NCBI GenBank assembly: GCA_001023535.1
Contig: CP011020.1
Span: forward strand, 2,927,734 to 2,991,733
DNA length: 64,000 nt
Direction: 5' to 3'
From: Pseudomonas chlororaphis
GTDB lineage: Bacteria; Pseudomonadota; Gammaproteobacteria; Pseudomonadales; Pseudomonadaceae
In this document: positions 7,257 through 16,642 of the stretch, piece after piece
Numbering within the stretch: position 1 is the first letter of the stretch
Layout of the letters: every line of letters starts with the position of its first letter
Translations under genes and position numbers: made by a program
Notes under the pieces: model-generated
What the model was told of the DNA's origin: nothing
The model's database searches: none
Seen by the model: only the letters and a program-made list of their open reading frames with translations

Positions 7257-8948
7257 TTACTTCTTCACACCCAGTTTCCTGAGCTCTTCATCACGCAGCT
7301 CGCGCCGCAGGATCTTGCCCACGTTGGTGGTCGGCAAGGCATCGCGGAACTCCACGGCCCTGGGCACTTTGTAGCCGGTGACGTTGGCGCGCATGTGCTC
7401 CATGACCTGCTCCTTGGTCAAGGTGACGCCCGGTCGTGCAACGATGAAGATCTTGATCGCTTCACCGGACTTCTCGTCCGGAATGCCGATGGCCGCGCAT
7501 TGCAGCACGCCCGGCAGCGTCGCCAGCACGTCTTCCAGCTCGTTGGGGTACACGTTGAAACCGGAGATCAGGATCATGTCCTTCTTGCGATCGACGATGC
7601 GCATGTAGCCGTCGGGCTGGATCAGCGCGATGTCACCGGTCTTGAGCCAGCCTTCGCTGTCGAGGATTTCGTCGGTGGCTTCCTGGCGCTGCCAGTAGCC
7701 CTTCATCACTTGCGGCCCCTTCACGCACAATTCGCCGATTTCGCCCAACGGCTGTTCGACGCCCGCGTCGTTGATCACCTTGCACAAGGTCGAAGGCACC
7801 GGAATACCGATGGTGCCGACCTGGATGTTCTGGATCGGATTCACCGTGGCGACCGGGCTGGTCTCGGTCATGCCATAGCCTTCGCAGATCGGGCATCCGG
7901 TCACCGCTTTCCAGCGCTCGGCCGCCGCCAGTTGCAGGGCCATGCCGCCGGACAAGGTGACCTTGAGGGCCGAGAAGTCCAGCTTGCGGAACGCCTCGTT
8001 GTTGCACAGCGCCACGAACAGTGTGTTGAGGCCGACGAAGCCGCTGAACTTCCACTTGGACAGTTCCTTGACCATCGCCGGAAGGTCGCGCGGGTTGCTG
8101 ATCAGGATGTTGTGGTTGCCGATCAGCATCATCGCCATGCAATGGAAGGTGAAGGCATAGATGTGGTACAGCGGCAGCGGCGTGATCAGCACTTCGCAAC
8201 CTTCGTTGAGGTTCGAGCCCATGAGCGCCTTGCATTGCAACATGTTCGCCACCAGGTTGCGGTGGCTCAGCATCGCGCCCTTGGCCACGCCGGTGGTGCC
8301 GCCGGTGTATTGCAGCACCGCCACCTCATCGCTGGAAGGGTTGGCTTCGCTCACCGGCTGGCCGTGGCCCTTGCTCAGCACATCGTTGAACTTGACGGCC
8401 TTGGGCAAGTGATAGGCCGGGACCATCTTCTTGACGTACTTGATCACGCTGTTGATCAACAGGCGCTTGAGCGGCGGCAACAGGTCGGCCACTTCGGTGA
8501 CGATGACGTGCTTGACACTCGTCTTGGGGACCACGGCCTCGGCCAGGTGCGCCATGTTCGCCAGGCACACCAGCGCCTTGGCGCCGGAGTCGTTGAACTG
8601 GTGTTCCATCTCCCGCGCGGTGTACAGCGGGTTGGTATTGACCACGATGAGCCCGGCGCGGATCGCACCGAACACGGCCACCGGGTACTGGAGGACGTTG
8701 GGCAACTGCACGGCGATTCGATCGCCGGGCTGCAAATCGGTATGCTGTTGCAGGTACGCGGCAAAGGCCCCGGACAACTCGTAGAGTTCACCGTAGGTGA
8801 TCGTCTTGCCGAGGTTGCTGAATGCCGGCTTGTTGGCGAAGCGTTGGCAGGACTGCTTCAACACCGCCTGAATATTCGGATACTCGTCTGGATTGATGTC
8901 GGCAGCAATCCCAGCTGGGTACTTATCCTTCCAAAAGTCTTCGATCAT
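7257..8948 (-). CDS. fadD: Long-chain fatty acid CoA ligase FadD1
   Basis: A 563-residue ANL-superfamily adenylating enzyme that activates fatty acids to acyl-CoA for beta-oxidation. The ATP/AMP signature LQYTGGTTGVAKGAML is near residues 208-223, the A8-type motif GWLKTGDIA near 435, and the FACS motif DRKKDMILISGFNVYPNELE near 453-472. The ATG at 8948 follows GAGGAG. The open frame continues 59 codons upstream without conserved content. A paralogue (fadD2) lies 367 bases upstream in the same orientation, giving the fadD2-fadD1 tandem typical of Pseudomonas. Confidence 0.95.
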   Translation of the reverse strand: MIEDFWKDKYPAGIAADINPDEYPNIQAVLKQSCQRFANKPAFSNLGKTITYGELYELSGAFAAYLQQHTDLQPGDRIAVQLPNVLQYPVAVFGAIRAGLIVVNTNPLYTAREMEHQFNDSGAKALVCLANMAHLAEAVVPKTSVKHVIVTEVADLLPPLKRLLINSVIKYVKKMVPAYHLPKAVKFNDVLSKGHGQPVSEANPSSDEVAVLQYTGGTTGVAKGAMLSHRNLVANMLQCKALMGSNLNEGCEVLITPLPLYHIYAFTFHCMAMMLIGNHNILISNPRDLPAMVKELSKWKFSGFVGLNTLFVALCNNEAFRKLDFSALKVTLSGGMALQLAAAERWKAVTGCPICEGYGMTETSPVATVNPIQNIQVGTIGIPVPSTLCKVINDAGVEQPLGEIGELCVKGPQVMKGYWQRQEATDEILDSEGWLKTGDIALIQPDGYMRIVDRKKDMILISGFNVYPNELEDVLATLPGVLQCAAIGIPDEKSGEAIKIFIVARPGVTLTKEQVMEHMRANVTGYKVPRAVEFRDALPTTNVGKILRRELRDEELRKLGVKK

Positions 8949-9315
8949 GGAAGCCCACTCCTCAGCAACGCGAATTCTCACCGCATTTGATGCGATTATT
9001 ATTGGTGTGTGTTTGTTGGTGAATCTGGCTTGAATCAAGGCCGAGAAGTCACAAAAGCGCGCCGAGAGTAGCAGCTTTGCCGAGGGTCGCCTAGGGCCAA
9101 AAGTGGCCCCCACAGTCACAAACATGACTCAAGAATATTCAATGGTCATTTTTAGAGTAAAAATTCTAGCCTGAACTGAATCGCCCTGAATACCCAGAAA
9201 ACGATGGGAGCGAGCTTGCTCGCGATGGCGGTGTATCAGTCAGCATCTCTGTCACTGATATATCGCCATCGCGAGCAGGCTCGCTCCCACAGAGGGCTAT
9301 TGGGCTTCTCGGGCC
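8949..9315. other. fadD2-fadD1 intergenic region
   Basis: A 367-base gap. Its right part holds a REP doublet (9204-9290). The AT-richer left part (about 9110-9180, e.g. ATTTTTAGAGTAAAAATTC) probably contains the fadD1 promoter. I see no convincing PsrA palindrome and no small gene. Confidence 0.6.
9204..9290. repeat. REP doublet, class A
   Basis: Inverted GGGAGCGAGCTTGCTCGCGA cores in the fadD2-fadD1 spacer. The spacer between arms also contains the imperfect repeat ATCAGTCAGC/TCACTGATA. Confidence 0.88.
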
Positions 9316-11004
9316 TCAGGCGATGTCGCGTAACTCACGACGCAGGATCTTGCCCACCGGCGTCATCGGCAACGACTCACGCAGCACGATGTGCTTGGGG
9401 ATCTTGTAGCCGGTGAAGTTCTCCTTGCAGTAGGCCTTGAGCTCTTCCAGGCTGACGCCCGCTTCGCGCGCCACCACGAACAGTTTCACCGCCTCCCCCG
9501 AACGTTCGTCCGGCACGCCGATCACCGCGCAGTTGGCCACCTTCGGATGGGCCATCACCACGTCTTCGATCTCGTTGGGGTACACGTTGAAACCGGAGAC
9601 GATGATCATGTCCTTCTTGCGGTCGACGATGCGCACGAATCCGTCCGGGTCGATCACCGCGATATCGCCGGACTTGAACCAGCCTTCGCTGTCCAGCACT
9701 TCGGCCGTGGCTTCGGGCTTGTTCCAATAGCCCTTCATGATCTGCGGGCCCTTGATGCACAACTCGCCACGTTCGCCCAAGGGCTGCTCGATGCCGTCGT
9801 CGCTGATCACCTTCATCAGCGTGCCTGGCACCGGCAAGCCCACCGTGCCCAGCCGCGACTTGTCGCCATAAGGGTTGGTGCAGGCCACGGGCGAGGTCTC
9901 GGTCAGGCCGTAGCCTTCGGTGATGCGGCATCCGGTGAGCTGCGCCCAACGCTCTGCGGTGGCCTTGACCAGCGCGGTGCCACCGGAATTGGTGACCTTG
10001 AGGTGGGAGAAATCCAGGGTCTTGAAGTCCGGGTGGTCCATCAACGCCACAAACAGCGTGTTGAGCCCCAGCAGCGCCGAGAATCGCCAGTGCTTCAGCT
10101 CTTTGATGAAGCCGCCGATGTCCCGCGGATTGGTGATCAGGACGTTGTGATTGCCGGTGACCATCATGCACATGCAATTGGCCGTGAAGGCATAGATGTG
10201 GTACAGCGGCAGCGGCGCGATCATCACCTCCTGGCCTTCGCGCATCAGCGGATGGCCATCGTCGCCGAACTGCCCCAGGCACGCCCGGGCCTGCTGCATG
10301 TTCGCCACCAGGTTGCCGTGGGTCAGCATCGCGCCCTTCGCCAGCCCGGTGGTGCCGCCGGTGTATTGCAGCACGGCCACATCATCGAGGCTGACCTTCA
10401 GCGGCTTGATCGGCTGGCCGCGTCCCAGGCGCAACGCACTCTTGAACGAAATGGCCTGGGGCAGCGAATAGTCCGGGACCATTTTCTTGACCTTGTTCAC
10501 CATCAGGTTGACCAGCCAGCCCTTGGCCGCAGGCATCAGGTCGCCCATCCTGGCTTCGATCAGGTATTGCAGGTCGGTATCGGGCAGCACCTCCTGGACC
10601 TTCTGCCCGAACAGGTTCATGTACACCAGCGCGCGGGCACCGGAGTCCTTGAACTGATGGCGCATTTCCCGCGGGGTGTACAACGGGTTGGTGTTGACCA
10701 CGATCAGACCGGCCCGCAAAGCGCCGAACACGGCAATCGGATAATGCAGGACATTGGGCATCTGCACCGCGATGCGATCGCCCGGCGCCAGGTCGGTATG
10801 GGCTTGCAGGTAGCCGGCAAACGCCGCGCTGTAGCGCTCGAGCTCGGCATACGTGAGGGTCACCCCCATGTTGCTGAACGCCGGGCGGTCGGCGAACTTC
10901 TTGCAGGAACGCTCGAACACCTCGATGACCGACTTGTAGGCGCCGAGGTCGACGTCCTGGGGCACGCCGGCCGGGCGCTTGTCATTCCAGAAATCAGGCT
11001 GCAT
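9316..11004 (-). CDS. fadD2: Long-chain fatty acid CoA ligase FadD2
   Basis: A 562-residue paralogue of the neighbouring FadD1. Motifs: LQYTGGTTGLAKGAML near residue 210, EGYGLTETSPVA near 350, GWFKSGDIA near 435 and the FACS motif DRKKDMIIVSGFNVYPNEIE near 453. In P. aeruginosa the equivalent pair differs in chain-length preference; that cannot be judged here. The ATG at 11004 is followed at once by the family start QPDFWNDKRPAGV, and AGAGGA lies upstream. A 282-base divergent control region separates it from the hydrolase-phaJ pair. Confidence 0.95.
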   Translation of the reverse strand: MQPDFWNDKRPAGVPQDVDLGAYKSVIEVFERSCKKFADRPAFSNMGVTLTYAELERYSAAFAGYLQAHTDLAPGDRIAVQMPNVLHYPIAVFGALRAGLIVVNTNPLYTPREMRHQFKDSGARALVYMNLFGQKVQEVLPDTDLQYLIEARMGDLMPAAKGWLVNLMVNKVKKMVPDYSLPQAISFKSALRLGRGQPIKPLKVSLDDVAVLQYTGGTTGLAKGAMLTHGNLVANMQQARACLGQFGDDGHPLMREGQEVMIAPLPLYHIYAFTANCMCMMVTGNHNVLITNPRDIGGFIKELKHWRFSALLGLNTLFVALMDHPDFKTLDFSHLKVTNSGGTALVKATAERWAQLTGCRITEGYGLTETSPVACTNPYGDKSRLGTVGLPVPGTLMKVISDDGIEQPLGERGELCIKGPQIMKGYWNKPEATAEVLDSEGWFKSGDIAVIDPDGFVRIVDRKKDMIIVSGFNVYPNEIEDVVMAHPKVANCAVIGVPDERSGEAVKLFVVAREAGVSLEELKAYCKENFTGYKIPKHIVLRESLPMTPVGKILRRELRDIA

Positions 11005-11286
11005 TGTTTTTGTCCTCTTTACCTGAGCGTATCCGGGGACCGCATCTGTATCGCTTGCAGAGGCGGAGCTTCTGGGACACTAGCAGCTATGGTCAATCAG
11101 GCAAATATGGCAACCTGCGTCATAGATCGTGTGAATCTTCCTGCCTAGTGGTTTGTGTGGTGAGTTCAGCTTCTGGCGCCGAAGTGACTGACAGAACTGA
11201 CCACATAGACACGAAAGCGTCGCCTGATCAGGCGAGACGCAACGGATGGGCTATACCATTGAGCAACATCGTGCCAAGGAACCGCC

Positions 11287-12231
11287 ATGATCCACCAAAC
11301 GTTCTGGCTGACCGCAACCGACCACAGCCGTCTGTTCGTCAACCAGTGGCTGCCCGATGCCGCGCCGGTGGCGGTCATCCTGCTGGCCCATGGCATGGCC
11401 GAACACAGCGGCCGCTATGCGCGCCTGGCCCAGGCGCTGTGCGATGAGGGCTATGGCGTCTACGCCCCGGACCTGCGCGGCCACGGACGCACCGCCGACG
11501 GAGCGACCCTCGGGCATTACGCGGACCAGGACGGCTGGGCCAAGGTCGTGGGCGACCTGGCGAGCCTCAACCATCACATCGGCCAGCAACATCCAGACAC
11601 ACCAATCGTGCTGCTCGGCCATAGCATGGGCAGCTACATCGCCCAGGGCTACCTGCTGCACCACAGCGCCAGCCTGCATGGGGCGATCCTCAGCGGTTCC
11701 AACTTCCAGCCCGTGGCGCTCTACCGCGCCGCGCGCCTGATCGCGCGTTTCGAGCGTCGGCGCCAGGGTGCCACCGGGCGCAGTGCGTTGATCGAGTGGC
11801 TGTCGTTCGGCAGTTTCAACAAGCCTTTCAAGCCCACGCGCACCGCTTTCGACTGGCTCAGCCGGGACCCGGCGGAAGTCGACAAGTACGTGCACGACCC
11901 CCTGTGCGGCTTTCGCTGCACCAACCAGCTGTGGGTCGATCTGCTCGGCGGGTTGCAGCAAATCAGCAAAGCGTCCAATCTCGCCCAGATCGATCCGGGC
12001 TTGCCGCTGCTGGTGATCGGTGGTGAATGTGATCCGGTGAGCCAAGGCAAGCGTCTGAAGGATCTGGCCGACGCTTTGCGCGCCGCAGGCAGCCAGCACC
12101 TGCAACTGACGATCTACCCGCAGGCCCGGCACGAACTGTTCAATGAAACCAACCGCGATGAAGTGACCGCCGACGTACTGGCCTGGATTGCCCAGGCCCT
12201 CAGCCACAAGCGGCCGCCACGCAGCGAGTAG
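11287..12231 (+). CDS. Alpha/beta hydrolase, monoacylglycerol-lipase-like
   Basis: A 314-residue serine hydrolase of the lysophospholipase/monoglyceride lipase type (Hydrolase_4). An HG-type motif is seen in LLAHGMAEHSGRYA (about residues 36-49). The nucleophile elbow is GHSMGS (about 113-118), with probable catalytic Asp in GGECDPVS (about 250) and His in ARHELFNE (about 281). Length and order match the family. Start at 11287 follows AAGGA. It lies 42 bases upstream of phaJ on the same strand and opposite fadD2, so a role in releasing fatty acids from lipids is a fair inference. Confidence 0.9.
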   Translation: MIHQTFWLTATDHSRLFVNQWLPDAAPVAVILLAHGMAEHSGRYARLAQALCDEGYGVYAPDLRGHGRTADGATLGHYADQDGWAKVVGDLASLNHHIGQQHPDTPIVLLGHSMGSYIAQGYLLHHSASLHGAILSGSNFQPVALYRAARLIARFERRRQGATGRSALIEWLSFGSFNKPFKPTRTAFDWLSRDPAEVDKYVHDPLCGFRCTNQLWVDLLGGLQQISKASNLAQIDPGLPLLVIGGECDPVSQGKRLKDLADALRAAGSQHLQLTIYPQARHELFNETNRDEVTADVLAWIAQALSHKRPPRSE

Positions 12232-12273
12232 GTCTCCAGCGTTTTCCTTTACCCGTCACAGGATTCAAGACAC

Positions 12274-12744
12274 ATGACCCAGGTTACCAACATCCCTTAC
12301 GAAGCCCTTGAAGTCGGCCAGACCGCCAGCTACAGCAAGACCGTGGAAGAACGCGATATCCAGCTGTTCGCCGCGATGTCGGGCGACCACAACCCGGTGC
12401 ACCTGGACGCCGAATTCGCCGCGGCCAGCATGTTCAAGGAACGCATCGCCCACGGCATGTTCAGCGGTGCGCTGATCAGCGCGGCGGTGGCCTGCGAGCT
12501 GCCTGGGCCGGGCACCATCTACATCGGCCAGCAGATGAGCTTCCAGAAACCGGTGAAGATCGGCGACACCCTGACCGTGCGCCTGGAGATCCTCGAGAAA
12601 CTGCCGAAATTCCGCGTGCGCATCGCGACCCGCGTGTTCAATCAGCGTGATGAGCTGGTGGTGGACGGCGAAGCCGAAATCCTCGCCCCGCGCAAGCAAC
12701 AGACCGTGACCTTGCCGACGCTGCCGGCGATTACTGTCGGTTGA
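12274..12744 (+). CDS. phaJ: (R)-specific enoyl-CoA hydratase, MaoC/PhaJ type
   Basis: A 156-residue single hot-dog-fold hydratase converting trans-2-enoyl-CoA from beta-oxidation to (R)-3-hydroxyacyl-CoA, a precursor for medium-chain polyhydroxyalkanoates. The catalytic hydratase-2 motif is clear: AMSGDHNPVHLDAEFAA (about residues 34-50, Asp and His of the D-x5-H pair), then RIAHGMFSGALIS. Closest in my memory to P. aeruginosa PhaJ1, same length. It forms a pair with the upstream hydrolase. The ATG at 12274 follows AGGA. Confidence 0.93.
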   Translation: MTQVTNIPYEALEVGQTASYSKTVEERDIQLFAAMSGDHNPVHLDAEFAAASMFKERIAHGMFSGALISAAVACELPGPGTIYIGQQMSFQKPVKIGDTLTVRLEILEKLPKFRVRIATRVFNQRDELVVDGEAEILAPRKQQTVTLPTLPAITVG

Positions 12745-12791
12745 TTCGCTGAAGCGATCAGCCCCAGCGGATTGAATGAAGCACCGCATCT

Positions 12792-12825
12792 CTTGTGGCG
12801 AGGTAGCAAGCTCCCTCGCCACAAG
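12792..12825. repeat. Single REP unit, class B variant
   Basis: CTTGTGGCGAGG and CCTCGCCACAAG form a perfect inverted pair around TAGCAAGCT. It lies between the convergent phaJ and HlyD-type genes. Confidence 0.8.
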
Positions 12826-12841
12826 GTTCGTGCGCGACGGA

Positions 12842-13705
12842 CTATGGCAGGTCTTCGCGCACTTGCACGCTCGCCGTCATCCCTGCACTCAGGTTCACCC
12901 CTTCCGGTACCTTGTCCAACTTGATCCGCACCGGGATCCGCTGGGCCAGGCGCACCCAGTTGAACGTCGGCTCGACCTCCGCCAGCAGTTGCGCATCGGG
13001 GTTGGTGTTGCGGTCGGTGATGCCCCGGCTGATGCTCTCGACGTGGCCTTGCAATGCATGGTCGGTGCTCATCAGCCAGACCTTGACCAGATCACCGACG
13101 CGAATCCTCGGCAGTTTGGTTTCTTCAAAGTAAGCCTGCACATAGAAGGTCGAGTCATCGATCAACGCCATGACCGGCTGCCCGGCGTTCACGTAGTTGC
13201 CCTCGGCCAGGCGCAGGTTGGTGATGTGGCCGCTGCGGGGGGCCAGGACCTGGCTGCGGGCCAGGTTGAGCTCGGCAACCTTGGCTTCGGCCTGGGCTTC
13301 GCGCAATTCGCCGCGGGCGATGCCGGCGTTGATCTGGGCGTTTTCCCGCAGCTCGGCGCTGATGGCCTGTGGCCCCAGGGCGGCGCGGCGGCTGGCTTCG
13401 TGTTCGCGCAGGCTCAGTTGCTGCTGGCGGGTCTGGACCACCGCATGGGCTTTTTCCACCGCCGCCTCGAAACGCTCGCGGTCGATGCTCAGCAAGAGAT
13501 CGCCGGCCTTGACCTGCTGGTTATCCACCGCCTTGAGCTCGCGCACCCAACCCGACACGTCGGGCGCAATCACCACCACGTCGGCACGGATCCGCGCATC
13601 GCGGGTCCAGGGGGTGAGCATGTAGTACTGCCACAGGTGGAACCCGGCGAAGATCGCCACGGCAACCACGCACAGCGTGACGGCGACACGTACGGAGGTA
13701 CGCAT
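12842..13705 (-). CDS. HlyD-family periplasmic adaptor (AaeA-like)
   Basis: A 287-residue membrane-fusion subunit of an efflux system. One N-terminal membrane helix (VRVAVTLCVVAVAIFAGFHL, about residues 4-24) is followed by biotinyl-lipoyl halves (VVVIAPDVSGWV near 43 and VLAPRSGHITNL near 155) flanking a coiled-coil hairpin (about 85-145), then the beta-barrel. The ATG at 13705 has TAGGAG upstream; a TTG two codons earlier is less likely. It is last in the operon FUSC - DUF1656 - HlyD, the set seen in AaeXAB-type aromatic acid exporters. Confidence 0.88.
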   Translation of the reverse strand: MRTSVRVAVTLCVVAVAIFAGFHLWQYYMLTPWTRDARIRADVVVIAPDVSGWVRELKAVDNQQVKAGDLLLSIDRERFEAAVEKAHAVVQTRQQQLSLREHEASRRAALGPQAISAELRENAQINAGIARGELREAQAEAKVAELNLARSQVLAPRSGHITNLRLAEGNYVNAGQPVMALIDDSTFYVQAYFEETKLPRIRVGDLVKVWLMSTDHALQGHVESISRGITDRNTNPDAQLLAEVEPTFNWVRLAQRIPVRIKLDKVPEGVNLSAGMTASVQVREDLP

Positions 13706-13714
13706 GTTCAACTC

Positions 13715-13921
13715 CTATAGCGGCCCGAGGACCACGGTAATGACAGTCAGGACACAGACATAGAGGGCGCAGTCGAACAAGGCTTCATGCCAGATCCAGC
13801 GCCCGACCGGCAGCAGGCCGAGCAACAGGCGCAGCGCGCCGGTCACCAGCAGCGCCAACACCAGGTAAATCAGGAACGGACTGAGCAACACCCCGCCAAT
13901 CGTCCACTCACGCAAGCCCAT
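13715..13921 (-). CDS. DUF1656 small membrane protein (AaeX-like)
   Basis: A 68-residue protein with two hydrophobic helices (about residues 8-32 and 46-66), typical of the DUF1656 subunit that accompanies FUSC/HlyD exporters. The ATG at 13921 is preferred because GGGAG lies 7 bases before it. A longer frame from 13948 would overlap the upstream gene by 41 bases. With the chosen start the overlap with the FUSC gene is 14 bases, so translation is probably coupled. It is separated from the HlyD-type gene by 9 bases. Confidence 0.88.
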   Translation of the reverse strand: MGLREWTIGGVLLSPFLIYLVLALLVTGALRLLLGLLPVGRWIWHEALFDCALYVCVLTVITVVLGPL

Positions 13922-15908
13922 GGCTGTGCTCCCGTCGTTCAGGTTCATGCTGGCGGCACCAGGCGCGCCAGCTGTTCTGCAATTGCACCACCGCGCCCTG
14001 GGCCAGTTTCAGCGCATCACTGGCGGGTTGGGCCGCCAACACCTCAAGAAATTCGGCGCTCGCCGTCGCCAGGGCGTCGGCCCGATCGCCGGCCGGCCCG
14101 CGTTCGAGCGTGTGCTCCAAGGCAGCGAAGTAACGTTGCTGCGCCTGCTGCTCGGACACCTGGGCGACGGCCAGGCTCAGGCGCAGGTGCAACAGCTCAT
14201 CGCCAATGTCCAGGCCCAGCAAGCCGTCGTCCCAACGGCTGCGGGCCTGCACCGGCAACTCCGGGTAATGCCGCGCCAGTTGCAACAGTCGGTCAGCCAT
14301 GCGCCCGCCGAACCAGCTCTCGGCGCCACGCAGGCTGCGATGGGTCAGACGCACCAGATCATCGAGCGTCGCCGCCAGCAAGCGCCGGCTGTGCCAGGCC
14401 GGGTCACGCAGCATCAGCAGGTTGAACGCCAGCACCGCCGCGCCCACGCCGATCATCATCGCCTGGGCGTTGTTGAAGAACGCCGCGACGTCGTACTTCA
14501 TGGTGTTGAGCGGCGAGACCAACACCACGAAATGCAGGCAGAACGAGGTAGCGGTGGCGAAGATCGGCGGCTTGGCCATGCCCAGTGCGCCGAAAAACAA
14601 AGGCACGCCCATGGCCAGGCTGAGCAGGGCGAAACTGCTCCACTGCGGCAGTACGATCTCGCCGATCACGAACGCCGTGGGCACGGCCAGGCAAATACCG
14701 CGCAGGAAGCTCATGCCAATCTGCGCACCGTTTTCGCGGCTGGCGAACAGGCTGCACACCACACACGTGAGCACCAGGGCGCCCGAGGCCGCAGGCCAGG
14801 CCGTGGCCAGCCAGAAACTGGCCACGGCGAGGAACGCCAGGGCACTGCGCGCGCCAAACACCATCGCCAGGGACAGGTCGCGATGAGGCGCCAGGGTGCG
14901 CGGCGGATCCACCGCCGCCTTGCCCTCCTGCACAGCCGTCAGGGCCGCGCAGGCGGCCAGGGCGGTGTCGAGCAACAACGCGATCCTGGCCAGGCAGTAA
15001 CTCTGTGCCGAACTGATCTGCGGATCGTGGGACGCATCCCACACCCGGGGGCGCAGCGCTTGCAACGTGGCGCTGTCGCCGTCGAGGGCTTGCTGCACGT
15101 CGTCCATCCACGGCTGGAGCGCCTGGGCTTCGACGGGATCGAGTTGCCTCCACTGCCGACGCACCGAGCGGGAAATGCGCAGCAGCATCAACAGTTTCTG
15201 GCTCAAGCCGCTGATGGCCCGGGCCCGCTGCCGCCCCAGGCGGCCCTCGAACCAGGCGTGTTCACGCTGGGCGTCGACCGCGACAATCTTGCCGAGGATT
15301 TCCAGCAAGCCCTTGCGCGCCTGGGCATCGCCCGCCAGGGTGGCACGGGCCGCCTGCATGCCGCTCTGCCAGGCGGCGCGAGCCTGCCCGGCCAGTTGCC
15401 GCTCGACCCGCAGCGGCCAGAGCAAGGCACTGGCGGCCGTGGCGCAGATGATCCCCAGGCTGATCTCGGTGCAGCGCGCCACCGCCTGGTCGAACACGGT
15501 CAAAGGATGGGAAATGGCCGGCAAGGCGATGATCGCCACGGTGTACCCGGCGAGCACGAATGAGTAAGACCAGGCACTGCGCAGCAACGTCGAACAGGCC
15601 GTGCACAAGCCCAGCCACACCGCCAGGGCCAGCAGGAACAACCACGGTGTCTGGGCGAACAGGGCCATGAACACCACGGACATGACCGTGCCCACCAGCG
15701 TGCCGAGCAGGCGTGCCAGGCCTTTCTGGACGACCATGCCGGACAACGGCTGCGCGACGATGATCGCCGTCATCAATGCCCACGACGGCTGCTCCAGCCC
15801 GAAGCGCAACGCCAGCCACAGGGCCAGTCCGGCGCCGAGCACGGTCTTGATGGCGAACTGCAACGCGAGGCGGTCGGGAGCGAACAGGGCCTGGAAGGTA
15901 ATGGGCAC
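13908..15908 (-). CDS. FUSC-family aromatic acid/drug efflux transporter (AaeB-like)
   Basis: A 666-residue inner-membrane exporter. The FUSC layout is visible: a first set of about six helices (residues 15-165), a long cytoplasmic alpha-helical region (170-335), a second set of helices (345-500) and a C-terminal soluble region. The GTG at 15908 is preceded by AGAAGAG at suitable distance. It is first in the operon with DUF1656 and HlyD proteins. Substrates in characterised relatives are hydroxylated aromatic acids or fusaric acid; the substrate here is unknown. Confidence 0.88.
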   Translation of the reverse strand: MPITFQALFAPDRLALQFAIKTVLGAGLALWLALRFGLEQPSWALMTAIIVAQPLSGMVVQKGLARLLGTLVGTVMSVVFMALFAQTPWLFLLALAVWLGLCTACSTLLRSAWSYSFVLAGYTVAIIALPAISHPLTVFDQAVARCTEISLGIICATAASALLWPLRVERQLAGQARAAWQSGMQAARATLAGDAQARKGLLEILGKIVAVDAQREHAWFEGRLGRQRARAISGLSQKLLMLLRISRSVRRQWRQLDPVEAQALQPWMDDVQQALDGDSATLQALRPRVWDASHDPQISSAQSYCLARIALLLDTALAACAALTAVQEGKAAVDPPRTLAPHRDLSLAMVFGARSALAFLAVASFWLATAWPAASGALVLTCVVCSLFASRENGAQIGMSFLRGICLAVPTAFVIGEIVLPQWSSFALLSLAMGVPLFFGALGMAKPPIFATATSFCLHFVVLVSPLNTMKYDVAAFFNNAQAMMIGVGAAVLAFNLLMLRDPAWHSRRLLAATLDDLVRLTHRSLRGAESWFGGRMADRLLQLARHYPELPVQARSRWDDGLLGLDIGDELLHLRLSLAVAQVSEQQAQQRYFAALEHTLERGPAGDRADALATASAEFLEVLAAQPASDALKLAQGAVVQLQNSWRAWCRQHEPERREHSHGLA

Positions 15909-16086
15909 GCAAAAGACTCTTCTGGGGGAACGTTGTAACGATAGATGGAATGCAGGTAATCGGCAGGCGCAATTATTAGCTGGCTAACTACTTCAGTCCA
16001 TAGGCGATTACCGTTGATTTTCACAACACACTTTCTCTGACCGGCGACGCTGCGCAAGAGATCCCTTGTCGCCAAACGACGCCCAC

Positions 16087-16118
16087 AAAAAAACGCCAGG
16101 CAAGCTGGCGTTTTTTTG
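16087..16118 (-). terminator. Rho-independent terminator of the PA2169-type gene
   Basis: Stem AACGCCAG/CTGGCGTT with A7 on the left and T7 on the right. On the minus strand it lies just past the stop codon at 16134, and it could also work in the other direction. Confidence 0.88.
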
Positions 16119-16133
16119 GGTCAGGCGTGCGCG

Positions 16134-16601
16134 TTAGCTGGCAGCACGCGCCTGGTTACGCAGCGCCTTGACCTGATCATGGTTGCGTTGCACACCGTGG
16201 TACTGGCGCTCGACCAGATCACGAATGCCCACCAGGTTGTGCTTGTTGATTTTCTCGATGGCTTCGCGATAAGCCTTCAAGGCATGGTCTTCGCCGCGCT
16301 CGGCTTCGTTGAGCACTGCCTCTTCGTCCTTGCCAGTGAACATCGACTTCACGTCGACCCAACGGCGGTGCAGGTCACCGGCTACGCTGGTGGAGGTTTC
16401 CGGATCGCCGCCCAGGGAACGTACAGCCGCTTGCAGTTCGGCAGCAGCCGTCGCGCAGTCAGTCGAACGCTTCACGAACAGCGCCTTGAGTTCGGGGTGC
16501 TTGATGTCTTCTGCGCAGGTCTTGAACCCTTCCTGGCCATCTTTGCTGGTCTCGATCAGGTCGTTCAGGACGGAGATGGATTCTTTGTTGATGTCAGTCA
16601 T
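16134..16601 (-). CDS. PA2169-family four-helix-bundle protein (DUF2383)
   Basis: A 155-residue soluble, almost wholly alpha-helical protein of the ferritin-like DUF2383/PA2169 family, function unknown. It begins MTDINKESISVLNDLIETSK and contains the conserved DGQEGFKTCAEDI (about residues 21-33) and ERGEDHALKAYREA (about 101-114). Glu/His residues are spaced as in ferritin-like bundles, but metal binding is not shown. The gene stands alone, ends in a strong terminator and has a candidate sigma-54 promoter 42 bases upstream of the start. The upstream leader is AT-rich (AAATATTCAATAAAATC), unlike most spacers here. Confidence 0.88.
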   Translation of the reverse strand: MTDINKESISVLNDLIETSKDGQEGFKTCAEDIKHPELKALFVKRSTDCATAAAELQAAVRSLGGDPETSTSVAGDLHRRWVDVKSMFTGKDEEAVLNEAERGEDHALKAYREAIEKINKHNLVGIRDLVERQYHGVQRNHDQVKALRNQARAAS

Positions 16602-16642
16602 TTTTCAGTTCCTTTGCTGGTGAATAAAACCTGCAAGGACTA

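Noticed and set aside
7230..8990. 586-codon plus-strand frame opposite fadD1
   Set aside because: Antisense shadow. The minus strand carries full FadD motifs, while this frame has none.
11262..11277. Sigma-54-like TGGCACGATGTTGCT toward fadD2
   Set aside because: Only 9 bases between GG and GC where 10 are required, and it lies over 250 bases from the fadD2 start.
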